Assembly (NCBI GenBank): GCA_965232595.1
Contig: OZ246983.1
Span: 3,844,001-3,908,000, forward strand
Direction: 5' to 3'
Source of the DNA: SZUA-309 sp965232595
GTDB lineage: Bacteria > Pseudomonadota > Gammaproteobacteria > Pseudomonadales > Azotimanducaceae
Length of the DNA: 64,000 nucleotides
The position numbers were made by a program, and so were the translations under genes. Positions within the stretch are counted from its first letter, which is position 1; every line of letters begins with the position of its first letter. Under the pieces are notes generated by a model. That model did not search any database, had not been told where the DNA came from, and was given only the letters and a program-made list of their open reading frames with translations. This document shows positions 43,155 to 52,758 of this stretch, one piece after another.

Positions 43155-45110
43155 TCAAGGAATTCGCGTTTCGTGCGCTTCCAGCATGGGTCGCGGGCTG
43201 CCGCGACGCTGGCCGTAGACCTGGGTGAAGGCCATGACGTTCTTCACGTAGTTGCGGGTTTCCCGGAACGGGATGCCCTCAATCCAGACGTCCATCCACT
43301 GACCCGAGACATCCTCGATCCAGCGATCGACCCGGCGCTCTCCGGCGTTGTAGGCAGCTGCCGCGAGTGGTCGCTGGCCGTCGTAGCGCACCAGCAGCGA
43401 GGCCAGGTGATGGCCGGCCAGCTCGATATTCAGGGCCGGGTCGTAGAGGTCCGAGGTGGAGGGTTCGGTCAGGCCTACCCGCCTGGCGACCCGTTCTGCG
43501 GTGGGGTGGATGAGCTGCATCAGGCCGCGAGCATTGGCTGATGAGCGCGCGCGCGGATCGAACAGGCTTTCCTGTCGGGCGACCGCGAGGAGGAAGTCGT
43601 CGGGAACGGTGGTGACGTGGCTGACCCGCTGAAAGTCGTCGGTGTACGGTTCCGGGAAGCGCAGATCGAGCGCATTGCGCAGCTGAGCGGCGTTGGCGGT
43701 ACGGATCGCCTGTGAGGTCCAGCCGATCTGGGTGGCGAGCCGGGCGGCGATGGCCTTTTCCCGCTCGCTCAGTCCAGGCAGCAACCGATACCACTCACGC
43801 CGGGCGTTGACCCGATCGCCTACGGCAAACAGCTCCGTTGCCCGGCGCACGCCGGGCACGTTGCGGATCTGATTGATCTCGATCGCGCTGGCGGGGGCCG
43901 GTTGATCGTTCAGGCGGATGGGCCGGCCGAGCTGCTCAGCGGCGAGGAAACCATAGTAGTCACGTTCCTCAGCTAGCGCGGCATAGGTCAGACGGGCGCG
44001 CTGGGAGTTGCTGGTGGTCTCGTTCAGGGCGCGCGCCAGCCAGTACTGCCAGCGCCGCTCGTTCACCTCGGCGCCGGGCAGCTGCTCGATCCAGTAGCTG
44101 AGATCAGACCAGCTCTGCTGGCTCAGCGCTGCGGCTGCCAGACCGTCGACCGGCATCCCCTCCGGCAGCGGCTCGTGCTCAGGGAAGCTGCCGTTGTTGG
44201 CGTGCCCGACCAGCAGCGCCGCCTCGATGTCCTGAGCGTCTGCGCTGGTGAAATCGTGGCTGTCCTGGTAGCTGAGCCAGGCCCTGGTCGCTGCCTCCGG
44301 GTCCCTGCGCGCCAGGCGAATCAGCCCGTGCGCGATCACCTCCCGGGAGTACCGGCTGTCGGTGCTGAAGCGCGAGGTCTGCACCAGGGCGCTCGGGGAG
44401 ACGTGCACGTTGTAGTAGCTCTGAGCCCAGGGTTTGACGTTCGGGCTCTCGAAGAAGCGCTGCAGGTAGCGGGCAAGCGTGCGGCTGTTTGCGTCCAGGG
44501 CGAGGCCGAGCCGCTGCCAGACCATGGACTCGGTCAGGTAGCCGCGTTTGATCCAGATCTCGAACAGCGGATCGCAGGCTTTGGGCTGGGACTTCGCCAC
44601 CAGCCACAGATCCGCCACCTGCTTCAGCGCTGCTTTTTCGCTGCCGGTGCCGAACAGGGCCCGCAGGTGATAACACTTCAGCTCCGCGTCGGTGGATGGC
44701 TCGTAGTGATTCAGAAACGTCTGCCAGCGTCGCTGCTGGCCCTGCCGCTTGAGCCAGCGGTAGTAGACGATGTCGGCGACGGGCAGGTCGGCGTGCCGGC
44801 TGCGGAAGGTCATCACCGTTTCGGCATCAGCGGAAGAGAGCTGGCTCTGCAGGGCGTAATAGTCCAGGTACGGATGGAGGGGGTAATCCCTGAGCTGCTC
44901 GCGGGCTTTCTCGAACGCGGACATCCTGCCCGCGGTCAGGTGATCCAGTGCCTTTTTATAGGTGGAACGCTGCTCGTACAGCGACAAGGCTTCTGCGTGC
45001 TGAGCGGGCAGCGCCGCGATCAGCAGCAGGCACAGGGTGAGGGATAGCGCGAACGTCCGCTGCGCTGAGGAGTGGCCCGAGCCCTGGGTACTGCGAGGGC
45101 TTGTCGTCAC
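43155..45110 (-). CDS. slt: Soluble lytic murein transglycosylase
   Basis: A 651-residue periplasmic enzyme that cleaves peptidoglycan glycan strands to 1,6-anhydro products. It has a signal peptide (about 18-42), a long superhelical alpha-helical U-domain, and a C-terminal lysozyme-like domain with catalytic Glu514 in ARQESLFDP, followed by SSANARGLMQL and AAYNAGERRVDRW. It starts at GTG 45110, 2 nt after the UspA gene. Confidence 0.95.
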   Translation of the reverse strand: MTTSPRSTQGSGHSSAQRTFALSLTLCLLLIAALPAQHAEALSLYEQRSTYKKALDHLTAGRMSAFEKAREQLRDYPLHPYLDYYALQSQLSSADAETVMTFRSRHADLPVADIVYYRWLKRQGQQRRWQTFLNHYEPSTDAELKCYHLRALFGTGSEKAALKQVADLWLVAKSQPKACDPLFEIWIKRGYLTESMVWQRLGLALDANSRTLARYLQRFFESPNVKPWAQSYYNVHVSPSALVQTSRFSTDSRYSREVIAHGLIRLARRDPEAATRAWLSYQDSHDFTSADAQDIEAALLVGHANNGSFPEHEPLPEGMPVDGLAAAALSQQSWSDLSYWIEQLPGAEVNERRWQYWLARALNETTSNSQRARLTYAALAEERDYYGFLAAEQLGRPIRLNDQPAPASAIEINQIRNVPGVRRATELFAVGDRVNARREWYRLLPGLSEREKAIAARLATQIGWTSQAIRTANAAQLRNALDLRFPEPYTDDFQRVSHVTTVPDDFLLAVARQESLFDPRARSSANARGLMQLIHPTAERVARRVGLTEPSTSDLYDPALNIELAGHHLASLLVRYDGQRPLAAAAYNAGERRVDRWIEDVSGQWMDVWIEGIPFRETRNYVKNVMAFTQVYGQRRGSPRPMLEAHETRIP

Positions 45111-45112
45111 GG

Positions 45113-45604
45113 TCAGCCGCTGTCGCCTTCCGGTTCCTGGTCGCCATCCGGCTCTTTGCCGGTGTGCTCTTCACCGACCCGCACGGCCAGCACGTCGCAG
45201 GTGGCACCGTGCAGCACGCCGTTGGCCGTGGAACCGAGCAGCAGCGCCAGCCCGTGCCGGCCATGGCTGCCCACCACGATCACGTCGGCGCCCTTGGCCT
45301 CTGCAGCGCGCTGAATCTCACTCTCCGGCCGCCCGAAAATCAGGTATTGATGTTCTGCGGGCACGTTCAGGGTGGCGGCGAACTCCGCCAGGTGGGACTT
45401 CGCCTGATCGTGAATCTGTTCCTGCACTGAAGAGAGGTCCATCGGGATATCGCCGCCGTAAGCCAGGCTCAGGGGTTCGATCACGTGCACCACGTGAAGT
45501 TCCGCCCCGTACGCGGCGGCCAGCGCCTGGGCTCGTTCGGCGACGCGATTGGATTCTTCGGTCAGATCCACCGCCAGCATGATCCGTTCGTAAGTGCCCG
45601 GCAT
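45113..45604 (-). CDS. Universal stress protein, UspA family (second copy)
   Basis: A 163-residue Usp with the opening IMLAVDLTEESNRVAERAQ, the family glycine motif GSHGRHG ... LLGST and an acidic, charged C-terminal tail of about 18 residues not found in the copy at 571. I use ATG 45604; longer frames read into upstream DNA. It is 2 nt from slt, an unusual pairing. It is divergent from a membrane-protein gene. Confidence 0.92.
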   Translation of the reverse strand: MPGTYERIMLAVDLTEESNRVAERAQALAAAYGAELHVVHVIEPLSLAYGGDIPMDLSSVQEQIHDQAKSHLAEFAATLNVPAEHQYLIFGRPESEIQRAAEAKGADVIVVGSHGRHGLALLLGSTANGVLHGATCDVLAVRVGEEHTGKEPDGDQEPEGDSG

Positions 45605-45662
45605 GTTGCGTCTCCCTCCTGATTGCGGCGACGATACACCCGACTCTGAAACGGAATCAACT

Positions 45663-46244
45663 ATGACCTGGCTGCTCATCATCCTGGTGCTGGTGGTCGC
45701 CTTCGGCCCCGTTTTGTGGCTGATTCCAAGCAAGCGGGACAAGCGATTGTCGGCCCTGCGCAGCCGGGCCAGGAGCGAAGGGCTGATCGTCGAGATGCGC
45801 AGAATTCCGAAGCCGAATCCCGAGCCCTCCGAACGGGTGAGCGCTGGCGGCAAGGTACGAGATCCGGTGATTGAGTGTGCGAGCTACGGCCTGCCGCTGC
45901 CAAAGGGGCTGAAGAATCTGCCCAGCTGGCGACTGGTGCGAAAGCCGGCCGAGGAGGGCCCGGACCCGTTTGCCGACTGGCAATACGATCTGCGCGCGAA
46001 AGGCGAGGGGCGGGAGTTTCTCGATGAGGTGCTCGAGCGGGTCGAAACCCTGCTCTCGGCGCTGCCGGAGGACGTGGCAGCGGTCGAGGTGAGCCCGCGC
46101 ATGGTGCTCGTCTACTGGCTCGAAAAGCCCGGCAGCACGGAGTCTGCGGTACCGGATTTGGCGTCTGCGCTGAGAAGTTTCGCTGATGCTCTGAGCGGTC
46201 TGGACCAGGCCATCGAAGCGGCGCGGAACAGCGACGATTCTTGA
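45663..46244 (+). CDS. Membrane-anchored hypothetical protein upstream of topA
   Basis: A 193-residue protein with one N-terminal membrane helix (about 3-22), a basic stretch just after it (SKRDKRLSALRSRARSE) that predicts cytoplasmic orientation of the rest, and a soluble alpha/beta domain. I recognise no family. It starts 58 nt from the divergent UspA gene and ends 52 nt before topA, so it may share the topA transcript. Confidence 0.75.
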   Translation: MTWLLIILVLVVAFGPVLWLIPSKRDKRLSALRSRARSEGLIVEMRRIPKPNPEPSERVSAGGKVRDPVIECASYGLPLPKGLKNLPSWRLVRKPAEEGPDPFADWQYDLRAKGEGREFLDEVLERVETLLSALPEDVAAVEVSPRMVLVYWLEKPGSTESAVPDLASALRSFADALSGLDQAIEAARNSDDS

Positions 46245-46296
46245 CAGGCCTTTCTGGGAACCCTTATAACGGCGCCGAATTCAACTCGGGAGGCCT

Positions 46297-49062
46297 ATGG
46301 CCCGCTCGCTCGTCATCGTTGAGTCCCCGGCGAAAGCCAAGACCATCAATAAGTACCTGGGGAACGACTACATCGTTAAGTCCAGCGTCGGTCACATCCG
46401 TGATCTGCCGGTTGGGGGCAAAGCCTCCGACCCGAAAGCCCGTGCGGCCGAGGCAGCCAAAACACGCAAGCTGCCGCCGGCGAAGCGGGAAGCCTATAAA
46501 AAGGAACGGGCCCGCAAGCAGCTGGTGCGGCGGATGGGCATCAACCCGGACAAAAACTGGGAAGCAACCTACGAGATCCTGCCGGGCAAGGAAAAGGTGG
46601 TCAGCGAGCTCAGCAAGCTGGCCGAGAACGCCGAGGCCATTTACCTGGCAACGGACCTCGACCGGGAAGGTGAGGCTATCGCCTGGCACCTGCAGGAGAC
46701 CATAGGCGGCGATCCGTCCCGCTATCGCCGGGTCGTGTTCAACGAGATCACCCGCAAGGCGATCCAGGAGGCCTTTGAGGAACCGGGCGAGCTGGACATG
46801 AATCAGGTCTACGCTCAGCAGGCCCGGCGCTTTCTCGATCGTGTGGTCGGCTTCGAGCTCTCGCCGCTGCTCTGGGCCAAGGTGGCCCGGGGCTTGTCTG
46901 CCGGTCGGGTTCAGTCTGTGGCCGTGCGCCTGGTGGTCGAGCGGGAACGCGAGATTCGTGCGTTCATCCCGGAAGAGTACTGGGAAGTGTTTGCCGACCT
47001 GCAGCGCCAGACCGACGACGGGCCGCTGCGCTTTCAGCTCATCAAGGACGGGGAGGAAAACTTCCGGCCGAACAACGGTGAGATCACCGATGCGGCGCTC
47101 GCCCGCCTGAAAGAGCGTGCCTTCACCGTCAAATCCCGGGAAGACCGGCCGACCCGCACCAAACCCAACGCGCCGTTCATCACCTCGACCCTGCAGCAGG
47201 CGGCCAGCACCCGGCTCGGCTTCTCCGTGAAGAAGACCATGACCATGGCGCAGCGCCTCTACGAAGCGGGTTACATCACCTACATGCGTACGGACTCCAC
47301 CAACCTCTCGACCGAGGCGGTGACAGCCTGTCGTGAGTACATTGGCGAGAAGCACGGCGACAAGTACCTGCCGGAAGCCCCGAATGTATACGCCGCAAAA
47401 AAGGACGCGCAGGAGGCTCACGAAGCGATCCGGCCGTCGAACGTCGGCACGGTCTCCGAGTTTCTGACCGGTGTCGATGACGACGCGGTGCGGCTTTACG
47501 ACCTGATCTGGCGCCAGTTTGTTGCCTGCCAGATGGTTCCCGCCGAGTATCTTTCCACCACGGTGCTGGTGGAGGCCGGCGAGTTCGAGCTGAAGATCCG
47601 CGGGCGGATCATGCAGTTCGATGGCTACACGGCCGTCCTGCCGCCCATGTCGCGGAAGGATGAGGACACCTCGCTGCCGGACTACCAGGTGGGCGAGGTG
47701 CTCAAGCTCATCGAAACCGAGGGCGTGCAGCACTTCACCAAGCCGCCGCCGCGCTACGGCGAGGCCAGCCTGGTCCGTGAGCTGGAGAAGCGCGGCATCG
47801 GTCGCCCGTCTACCTATGCGGCGATCATCTCGACGATCCAGGATCGTGGTTACGTCACCCTGACCAACAAGCGCTTTCACGCTGAGCGAATCGGTGAGCT
47901 GGTCACTGATCGGCTGATCGAGCAGTTCGAGAACCTGCTGGACTACGGCTTTACGGCGCAGATGGAAGGCGAGCTCGACGAGATCGCAGAAGGTGACGCC
48001 GAGTGGCAGGGCGTGCTCAACGAGTTTTACGGCGATTTCTCCGGCAAGCTTTCGGTGGCGCTGCAGGCTGAAGGCGGCATGCGGCCTAACGAGCCGACGG
48101 ACACAGACGTGACCTGCGATAAGTGCGGGCGTCACATGCAGATCCGGACCGGCAGCACCGGTGTCTTTCTCGGCTGCTCCGGTTACGCCCTGCCGCCCAA
48201 AGAACGCTGCACCAACACCATGAACCTGATCCCCGGGGATGAGGTGGTGGATGTGGAAGCGGACGATGAGGGTGAGTCCAAGCTGCTGCGGGCCAAGTGG
48301 AAGTGCCCGATCTGCCAGACGCCCATGGACAGCTACCTGATCGACGAAGAGCGGAAGCTGCACGTCTGCGGCAACAATCCGGACTGCGCCGGCTTCTCGG
48401 TGGAGAAGGGGACGTTCCGGATCAAGGGCTACGACGGCCCGGTGATCGAGTGCGACAAGTGTGGCTCCGAAATGCAGCTGAAGTCTGGCCGGTTCGGCAA
48501 GTACTTCGGCTGTACCAGCGATGACTGCAAGAACACGCGCAAGCTGCTGCGCAACGGCGAGCCCGCGCCGCCGAAGGCGGATCCGGTTCCCATGCCGGAG
48601 CTCAGGTGCGAGAAGGTGGATGACTTCTACTTGCTCAGAGACGGCGCCTCCGGGATCTTCCTCGCCGCCAGCCAGTTCCCCAAAAACAGGGAAACCCGGG
48701 CGCCTCTGATCAGCGAGATCAGGCCGCACGCTAACGAGCTGGACCCCAAATTCAAGTATCTGCTCGATGCGCCGCTGGAAGATCCGGACGGATTGCCGTC
48801 TGTGGTTCGCTACAGCCGGAAAACCAAGGAGCAGTACGTGCAGTCCGAGGTGGACGGCAAGGCAACGGGCTGGAAAGCGTTCTACGTTGATGGAAAATGG
48901 GTAGAAGAGGCCAAGCCGAAAAAGCCTGCGAAGAAAAAAGCGCCCGCGAAGAAGAAAGCACCGGCTAAGAAGAAAGCCGCTGCGAAGAAGAAGGCGGCAC
49001 CCAAGCCGAAGCCTGCAGCCGACGGCGAAAAAGACGCGGCGTCCGAAAACGAGGTGAAATGA
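46297..49062 (+). CDS. topA: DNA topoisomerase I
   Basis: A 921-residue type IA topoisomerase that relaxes negative supercoils. It has an N-terminal Toprim domain (IVESPAKAKTI ... DLDREGEAIAWHL), the active-site tyrosine Tyr329 in YITYMRTDST, and three C-terminal zinc ribbons of four cysteines each (about 606-760). The last about 55 residues are a Lys/Ala-rich tail of repeated AKKKAPAKKK-type units (about 868-905). The tail is longer and more repetitive than in E. coli and may bind DNA or RNA polymerase. It overlaps the next gene by 4 nt. Confidence 0.97.
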   Translation: MARSLVIVESPAKAKTINKYLGNDYIVKSSVGHIRDLPVGGKASDPKARAAEAAKTRKLPPAKREAYKKERARKQLVRRMGINPDKNWEATYEILPGKEKVVSELSKLAENAEAIYLATDLDREGEAIAWHLQETIGGDPSRYRRVVFNEITRKAIQEAFEEPGELDMNQVYAQQARRFLDRVVGFELSPLLWAKVARGLSAGRVQSVAVRLVVEREREIRAFIPEEYWEVFADLQRQTDDGPLRFQLIKDGEENFRPNNGEITDAALARLKERAFTVKSREDRPTRTKPNAPFITSTLQQAASTRLGFSVKKTMTMAQRLYEAGYITYMRTDSTNLSTEAVTACREYIGEKHGDKYLPEAPNVYAAKKDAQEAHEAIRPSNVGTVSEFLTGVDDDAVRLYDLIWRQFVACQMVPAEYLSTTVLVEAGEFELKIRGRIMQFDGYTAVLPPMSRKDEDTSLPDYQVGEVLKLIETEGVQHFTKPPPRYGEASLVRELEKRGIGRPSTYAAIISTIQDRGYVTLTNKRFHAERIGELVTDRLIEQFENLLDYGFTAQMEGELDEIAEGDAEWQGVLNEFYGDFSGKLSVALQAEGGMRPNEPTDTDVTCDKCGRHMQIRTGSTGVFLGCSGYALPPKERCTNTMNLIPGDEVVDVEADDEGESKLLRAKWKCPICQTPMDSYLIDEERKLHVCGNNPDCAGFSVEKGTFRIKGYDGPVIECDKCGSEMQLKSGRFGKYFGCTSDDCKNTRKLLRNGEPAPPKADPVPMPELRCEKVDDFYLLRDGASGIFLAASQFPKNRETRAPLISEIRPHANELDPKFKYLLDAPLEDPDGLPSVVRYSRKTKEQYVQSEVDGKATGWKAFYVDGKWVEEAKPKKPAKKKAPAKKKAPAKKKAAAKKKAAPKPKPAADGEKDAASENEVK

Positions 49063-49442
49063 GTATCTTTCTGGAAATCACGCAACTCGAAAATGGCGAC
49101 ATCGTTCTGCGCGAAGCGGACGAAGACACGGCGGAGCAACTGCAGGGGCTGGATTCCGGACAGCGCCTAACCGCCGCCAACGGGACGGACGGAGATCAGA
49201 AAGACAGTGCGCTCTCGAGCAGCTTGGGCCGGGCAGAGCACGGCTCAACGGCCAGAGCCAGAGAGCCTCTGGTGCGGATCAGCTTCTCCGATGAGGTGCG
49301 GGACATGCTCGGCAGCGAGCTGGTTGGCGTCGCTGAAGCCATGATTGATGCTGCTACGGACTATCTGGGCGGTGAGACCGTTGAGGTGGACGCAGAAGAG
49401 ATCGATCTGCAGTCACCGCCTGCCGCGCCGGTGATCCACTGA
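49059..49442 (+). CDS. Hypothetical acidic protein between topA and lexA
   Basis: A 127-residue acidic protein with a conserved-looking start (SIFLEITQLENGDIVLREAD), a low-complexity middle and a helical LVRISFSDEVRDMLGSEL part. Its ATG overlaps the topA stop (ATGA). Its stop TGA abuts the lexA stop with no spacer. I recognise no family; coupling with topA suggests a linked role. Confidence 0.75.
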   Translation: MSIFLEITQLENGDIVLREADEDTAEQLQGLDSGQRLTAANGTDGDQKDSALSSSLGRAEHGSTARAREPLVRISFSDEVRDMLGSELVGVAEAMIDAATDYLGGETVEVDAEEIDLQSPPAAPVIH

Positions 49443-50057
49443 TCAGATCGCCTGGCGGATGACGCCCACAGACAGGCCTTCGATCTGGAAGGGCTGCTCT
49501 TTCAGGTCCACTTCGATCGGCTCGTAGTCCTCGTTTTCCGGCAACAGCAGCACCTTTGAGCGGGCCCGGGTGCGCTGGAAGCGCTTCACCGTTACCTCGT
49601 CGTCGATCCTGGCGACCACGATCTGACCGTTCGCCGCTTCCGGCGTTTTGTGTACGGCCAGCAGGTCGCCGTCCAGAATGCCGACGTCCTTCATGCTGTC
49701 GCCGTGAACGCGAAGCAGGAAGTCGGCTCTGGGCTGAAAGAAGCCGGCTGGCAGCTCCACCCGATCCTCGATGTGCTCGGTAGCCAGAATCGGGCTGCCG
49801 GCAGCAACCCGGCCGACCACGGGCAGGCCGCCGTCGTCAGGCAGGCGAATGCCACGGGAGGTGCCCGGGATCATCTCGATCGCGCCTTTTCGCGCCAGCG
49901 CCTTCAGGTGCTCCTCGGCAGCATTTGGCGACTTGAAACCCAGCTCCCGGGCGATGTCTGCGCGGGTTGGCGGGTAGCCGGTGTCGGCGATGTACTGCTT
50001 GATCAGATCGAGCACCTGGGCCTGTCGATTGGTGAGGCTGGTCGCCAGATTTTCCAT
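49443..50057 (-). CDS. lexA: SOS repressor LexA
   Basis: A 204-residue repressor-protease: N-terminal winged helix (about 1-70) and C-terminal S24 domain. The self-cleavage site is Ala86-Gly87, with catalytic Ser121 (GDSMKD) and Lys158, each two positions above E. coli numbers. DNA damage triggers RecA-assisted cleavage and SOS induction. Two LexA boxes upstream suggest autoregulation. Confidence 0.97.
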   Translation of the reverse strand: MENLATSLTNRQAQVLDLIKQYIADTGYPPTRADIARELGFKSPNAAEEHLKALARKGAIEMIPGTSRGIRLPDDGGLPVVGRVAAGSPILATEHIEDRVELPAGFFQPRADFLLRVHGDSMKDVGILDGDLLAVHKTPEAANGQIVVARIDDEVTVKRFQRTRARSKVLLLPENEDYEPIEVDLKEQPFQIEGLSVGVIRQAI

Positions 50058-50165
50058 GTCAGCTCCGAAGTTCGCTTCTGGGGGAATGAACAGGGTGCAG
50101 CTAAATCAGGTGCTTGCATCCCAGACCTGATAAGGCCTGTAGGAAGTCGACCTAACTTAACCTCG

Positions 50166-50181
50166 CTGTCTGCATATACAG
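50166..50181. promoter_or_regulatory. LexA box 1
   Basis: CTGTCTGCATATACAG fits CTGT-N8-ACAG exactly with an AT-rich centre. It lies 108 nt before the lexA start and about 88 nt before the divergent LolA-like gene. Paired with box 2 at 20-bp spacing, so two dimers could bind on one DNA face. Confidence 0.85.
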
Positions 50182-50185
50182 TAAG

Positions 50186-50201
50186 CTGGCAGTATATACA
50201 G
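50186..50201. promoter_or_regulatory. LexA box 2
   Basis: CTGGCAGTATATACAG differs from CTGT-N8-ACAG at one position (CTGG). It is 20 bp from box 1, start to start. It is nearer to the divergent LolA-like operon (starts at 50269), so this gene set may also be under LexA. Confidence 0.8.
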
Positions 50202-50268
50202 TAGTTGCCGGTTTGCACACCCTCCCACCCTTGCATACTATCGGCCGCGCACAGGCTGCAGGATTCGG

Positions 50269-51105
50269 TTGTTGAAGTATTGTCTGCGTGCCTCGCTCTG
50301 CCTGGCCCTGATCGTGGGCCAGGCCAGTATTGGTGCCCACGCCGCCCCCACGAGCGAAGGCCAGTTTTCCATCGACGGGCTCAGCCCGGAGGCGGCGGGT
50401 CTTGCGATCTTCGCCGAAGCCGACCGTCGTGCCTCCGGCTATCAGGATCTGGAGGTGGAGCTGGAGATGATCCTGCATACGGGTGGCAGCCGCCCGGTCA
50501 GCCGCAGCCTGTCCATCAGCCAGCTGGAAATGGAGGACGATGGCGACCGCCTGCTGGTCGTCTTCGATTCGCCCAAGTCCATCCGCGGCACCGCGTTTCT
50601 CAGTTACGCCCACAAGACCGAACCAGATGATCAGTGGATCTACCTGCCGGCCTGGAAGCGGGTGAAGCGCATTGCCAGCCAGAACAAGTCCGGTCCCTTC
50701 CTGTCCAGCGAGTTTGCCTACGAAGACATGGCGCTGCAGGAAGTGGAGAAGTACAGCTACCGGCTGCTGAGCACGGAGACCATCGACGGAGCTCTGCACT
50801 ATCGGGTCGAGCGGGTGCCGAAGGACAAGTTCTCCGGGTATAAGCGCCAGGTTGTGGTCCTGGACGCGGCCGAGCTGCAGATCCGGCACATCGAGTACTT
50901 CGATCGGGAAGGCCGGCCCCTGAAAGAGCTGCAGATCAGCGGCTACGACCGCTACGAGGATCAGTTCTGGAAGCCGGAGCGCATGCTGATGAGCAACAGC
51001 CAGACCGGCAAATCGACGGAGCTGGTATGGCGGAACTATCAGTTCCGGACCGGGCTCGATGCGGACCGGGACTTCTCCACCAACAGTCTGCGTCGGGCGA
51101 GATGA
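50269..51105 (+). CDS. LolA-like outer-membrane lipoprotein-sorting protein
   Basis: A 278-residue secreted protein with a signal peptide (about 1-25, ending AHA) and a LolA-type half-barrel domain. Typical stretches are RSLSISQLEMEDDGDRLLV, RGTAFLSY, WIYLPAWKRVKRI and GPFLSSEFAYEDM. It belongs to the larger outer-membrane lipoprotein-sorting group, not LolA itself. It starts at TTG 50269 or 50272 with AGGA upstream. It overlaps the porin-like gene by 4 nt. Its promoter region holds the LexA boxes. Confidence 0.85.
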   Translation: MLKYCLRASLCLALIVGQASIGAHAAPTSEGQFSIDGLSPEAAGLAIFAEADRRASGYQDLEVELEMILHTGGSRPVSRSLSISQLEMEDDGDRLLVVFDSPKSIRGTAFLSYAHKTEPDDQWIYLPAWKRVKRIASQNKSGPFLSSEFAYEDMALQEVEKYSYRLLSTETIDGALHYRVERVPKDKFSGYKRQVVVLDAAELQIRHIEYFDREGRPLKELQISGYDRYEDQFWKPERMLMSNSQTGKSTELVWRNYQFRTGLDADRDFSTNSLRRAR

Positions 51106-52742
51106 GAAGGGTCACTTACTGCTTCGGCGGGCTGCTGGTGGTGGCCATAATGCTGTCCGGTGGGCCGGTGCGGGCCGATGATCGGCTGGTGTTCGGCAGC
51201 TTTCAGAGCTCGGCCAACGCGGAGAACTGGGCCGGTCGCATGGCCGTCCTGCTGAACGTCGAGGTCAGCGTGGAGTCCGGTTCAGGCAGCAGCGGCAGCA
51301 CTACCTACCGGGTCGTAACGGCGCCGCTCGATGAGGCGGAAGCCAGCCGGGTTCGTCGCATCGCCGACAACCGGCAGCTCAAGTACTGGCGCCTCCTGGA
51401 CCTGGAAGCCGCAGCCGAGCAGGCCGCGTCCGCGAGCGAAGCAGCGCCGGTGGCTGCCGACCGTTCGGTGCGCGCAGCGCCACCACCCGTGCGCCCGGAG
51501 AACCCGCAGCGGCGGCCGAACGACCAGCCGCCCGTGCGGCCGGCGGAAGTGATCCGACCGGCCGCCGTGCTCGACAACGACGTGGTGCAGATGCTCGACG
51601 TGGACGTGGGCGTCCAGGCTCGGACGTTTTTCCGCGAGGGCCTGGATGGCCAGTCCACCTTTCATCCCTCGCTGTCCATCAAGGCGGACTACTACCGGGC
51701 CTGGGACAACGAGCGGCAGAGCCTCACCTTCACCCCGTTTTACCGCTATGACGCCGAAGACGAAGAGCGGACTCACTTCGACATCCGCGAAGGGTTCTGG
51801 AGCCTGGTCGGCAACGACTGGGACCTGCACCTCGGGGTGAAGCAGGTGTTCTGGGGGGTGACGGAGTTCAACCACCTGGTGGACATCATCAACCAGACGG
51901 ATCTGGTCGAGAACATCGACGGCGAGGACAAGCTCGGTCAGCCCATGGCCCTTCTCTCCCTGGTTCGCGACTGGGGCATTCTCGACTTCCACCTGCTCAC
52001 CGGCTTCCGGGAACGGACCTTCCCCGGGCCGGACGGCCGGCCCCGGTTCTTCATCCCCATCGACAACGACGATGCGACCTACGAGTCGAGCGCCGAGGAT
52101 GGTCGGATCGACGGCGCGATCCGCTGGTCTCATCACCTGGGGGCGTTCGAGTTCGGGCTGTATCACTTCAACGGCACCTCCAGGGCGCCGCTGTTCGAAC
52201 CGGTGCTGGATGAGGACGGCGAGCTGCTGCTGCGCCCGTTCTACCCGGTGATCAACCAGACCGGCCTGGATGCTCAGGCCATCTACGGCGATTGGGCATT
52301 TAAGCTGGAGAGCATTTACCGGACCAACTTCCCGGACGGCTACTACGCCTTCAACGCCGGCTTCGAGCGCACCCTGGTGGGTGCCTTCGGCACCCGGGCG
52401 GATCTCGGTCTGGTGATGGAGTACCTCTACGATGATCGGGGCGAGGAGGCGTTTGATACCTTCTTCGAGAACGACATCGCGCTGGCGACACGCTGGGCGC
52501 TGAACGACCTGCAGGATACCCAGGCCCTGATCGGGCTGATCTGGGACCACGACTCCAACGAGACCATATTCACGCTGGAAGCCAGTCGTCGCTTGGGCGA
52601 GACTTGGCTGTTACTGCTCGAGGGCAGGGCCTTTGCGGGCGCTTCCGAGCTGAACCGCGATGACCCGTTCGATCCCGGCAACAAAGGGGCTTCCGTTGCC
52701 CGGGACGACTACATCGAGCTGGAACTGACCAAGTACTTTTAG
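51102..52742 (+). CDS. Outer-membrane beta-barrel protein with SPOR-like N-terminal domain
   Basis: A 546-residue protein: signal peptide (about 1-24), a SPOR-like domain at about 27-98 (LVFGSFQSSANAENWAGRM, then SGSTTYRVVTAPL), a Pro/Arg-rich linker (about 112-150), and a beta-barrel of about 370 residues rich in alternating aromatic strands. It ends in the aromatic residue Phe (LELTKYF), the C-terminal signal for barrel insertion. SPOR domains bind denuded peptidoglycan, so it may tie a porin to the wall. The SPOR call is by resemblance. ATGA overlap with the LolA-like gene. Confidence 0.8.
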   Translation: MRRVTYCFGGLLVVAIMLSGGPVRADDRLVFGSFQSSANAENWAGRMAVLLNVEVSVESGSGSSGSTTYRVVTAPLDEAEASRVRRIADNRQLKYWRLLDLEAAAEQAASASEAAPVAADRSVRAAPPPVRPENPQRRPNDQPPVRPAEVIRPAAVLDNDVVQMLDVDVGVQARTFFREGLDGQSTFHPSLSIKADYYRAWDNERQSLTFTPFYRYDAEDEERTHFDIREGFWSLVGNDWDLHLGVKQVFWGVTEFNHLVDIINQTDLVENIDGEDKLGQPMALLSLVRDWGILDFHLLTGFRERTFPGPDGRPRFFIPIDNDDATYESSAEDGRIDGAIRWSHHLGAFEFGLYHFNGTSRAPLFEPVLDEDGELLLRPFYPVINQTGLDAQAIYGDWAFKLESIYRTNFPDGYYAFNAGFERTLVGAFGTRADLGLVMEYLYDDRGEEAFDTFFENDIALATRWALNDLQDTQALIGLIWDHDSNETIFTLEASRRLGETWLLLLEGRAFAGASELNRDDPFDPGNKGASVARDDYIELELTKYF

Positions 52743-52758
52743 AAGAGACCGCTTCGAC

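Noticed and set aside
46264..48729. 821-residue minus-strand frame opposite topA, and similar long frames opposite hemN, mfd and the FAD subunit
   Set aside because: They are antisense shadows favoured by high GC content and third-position bias; the sense genes have full family motifs.
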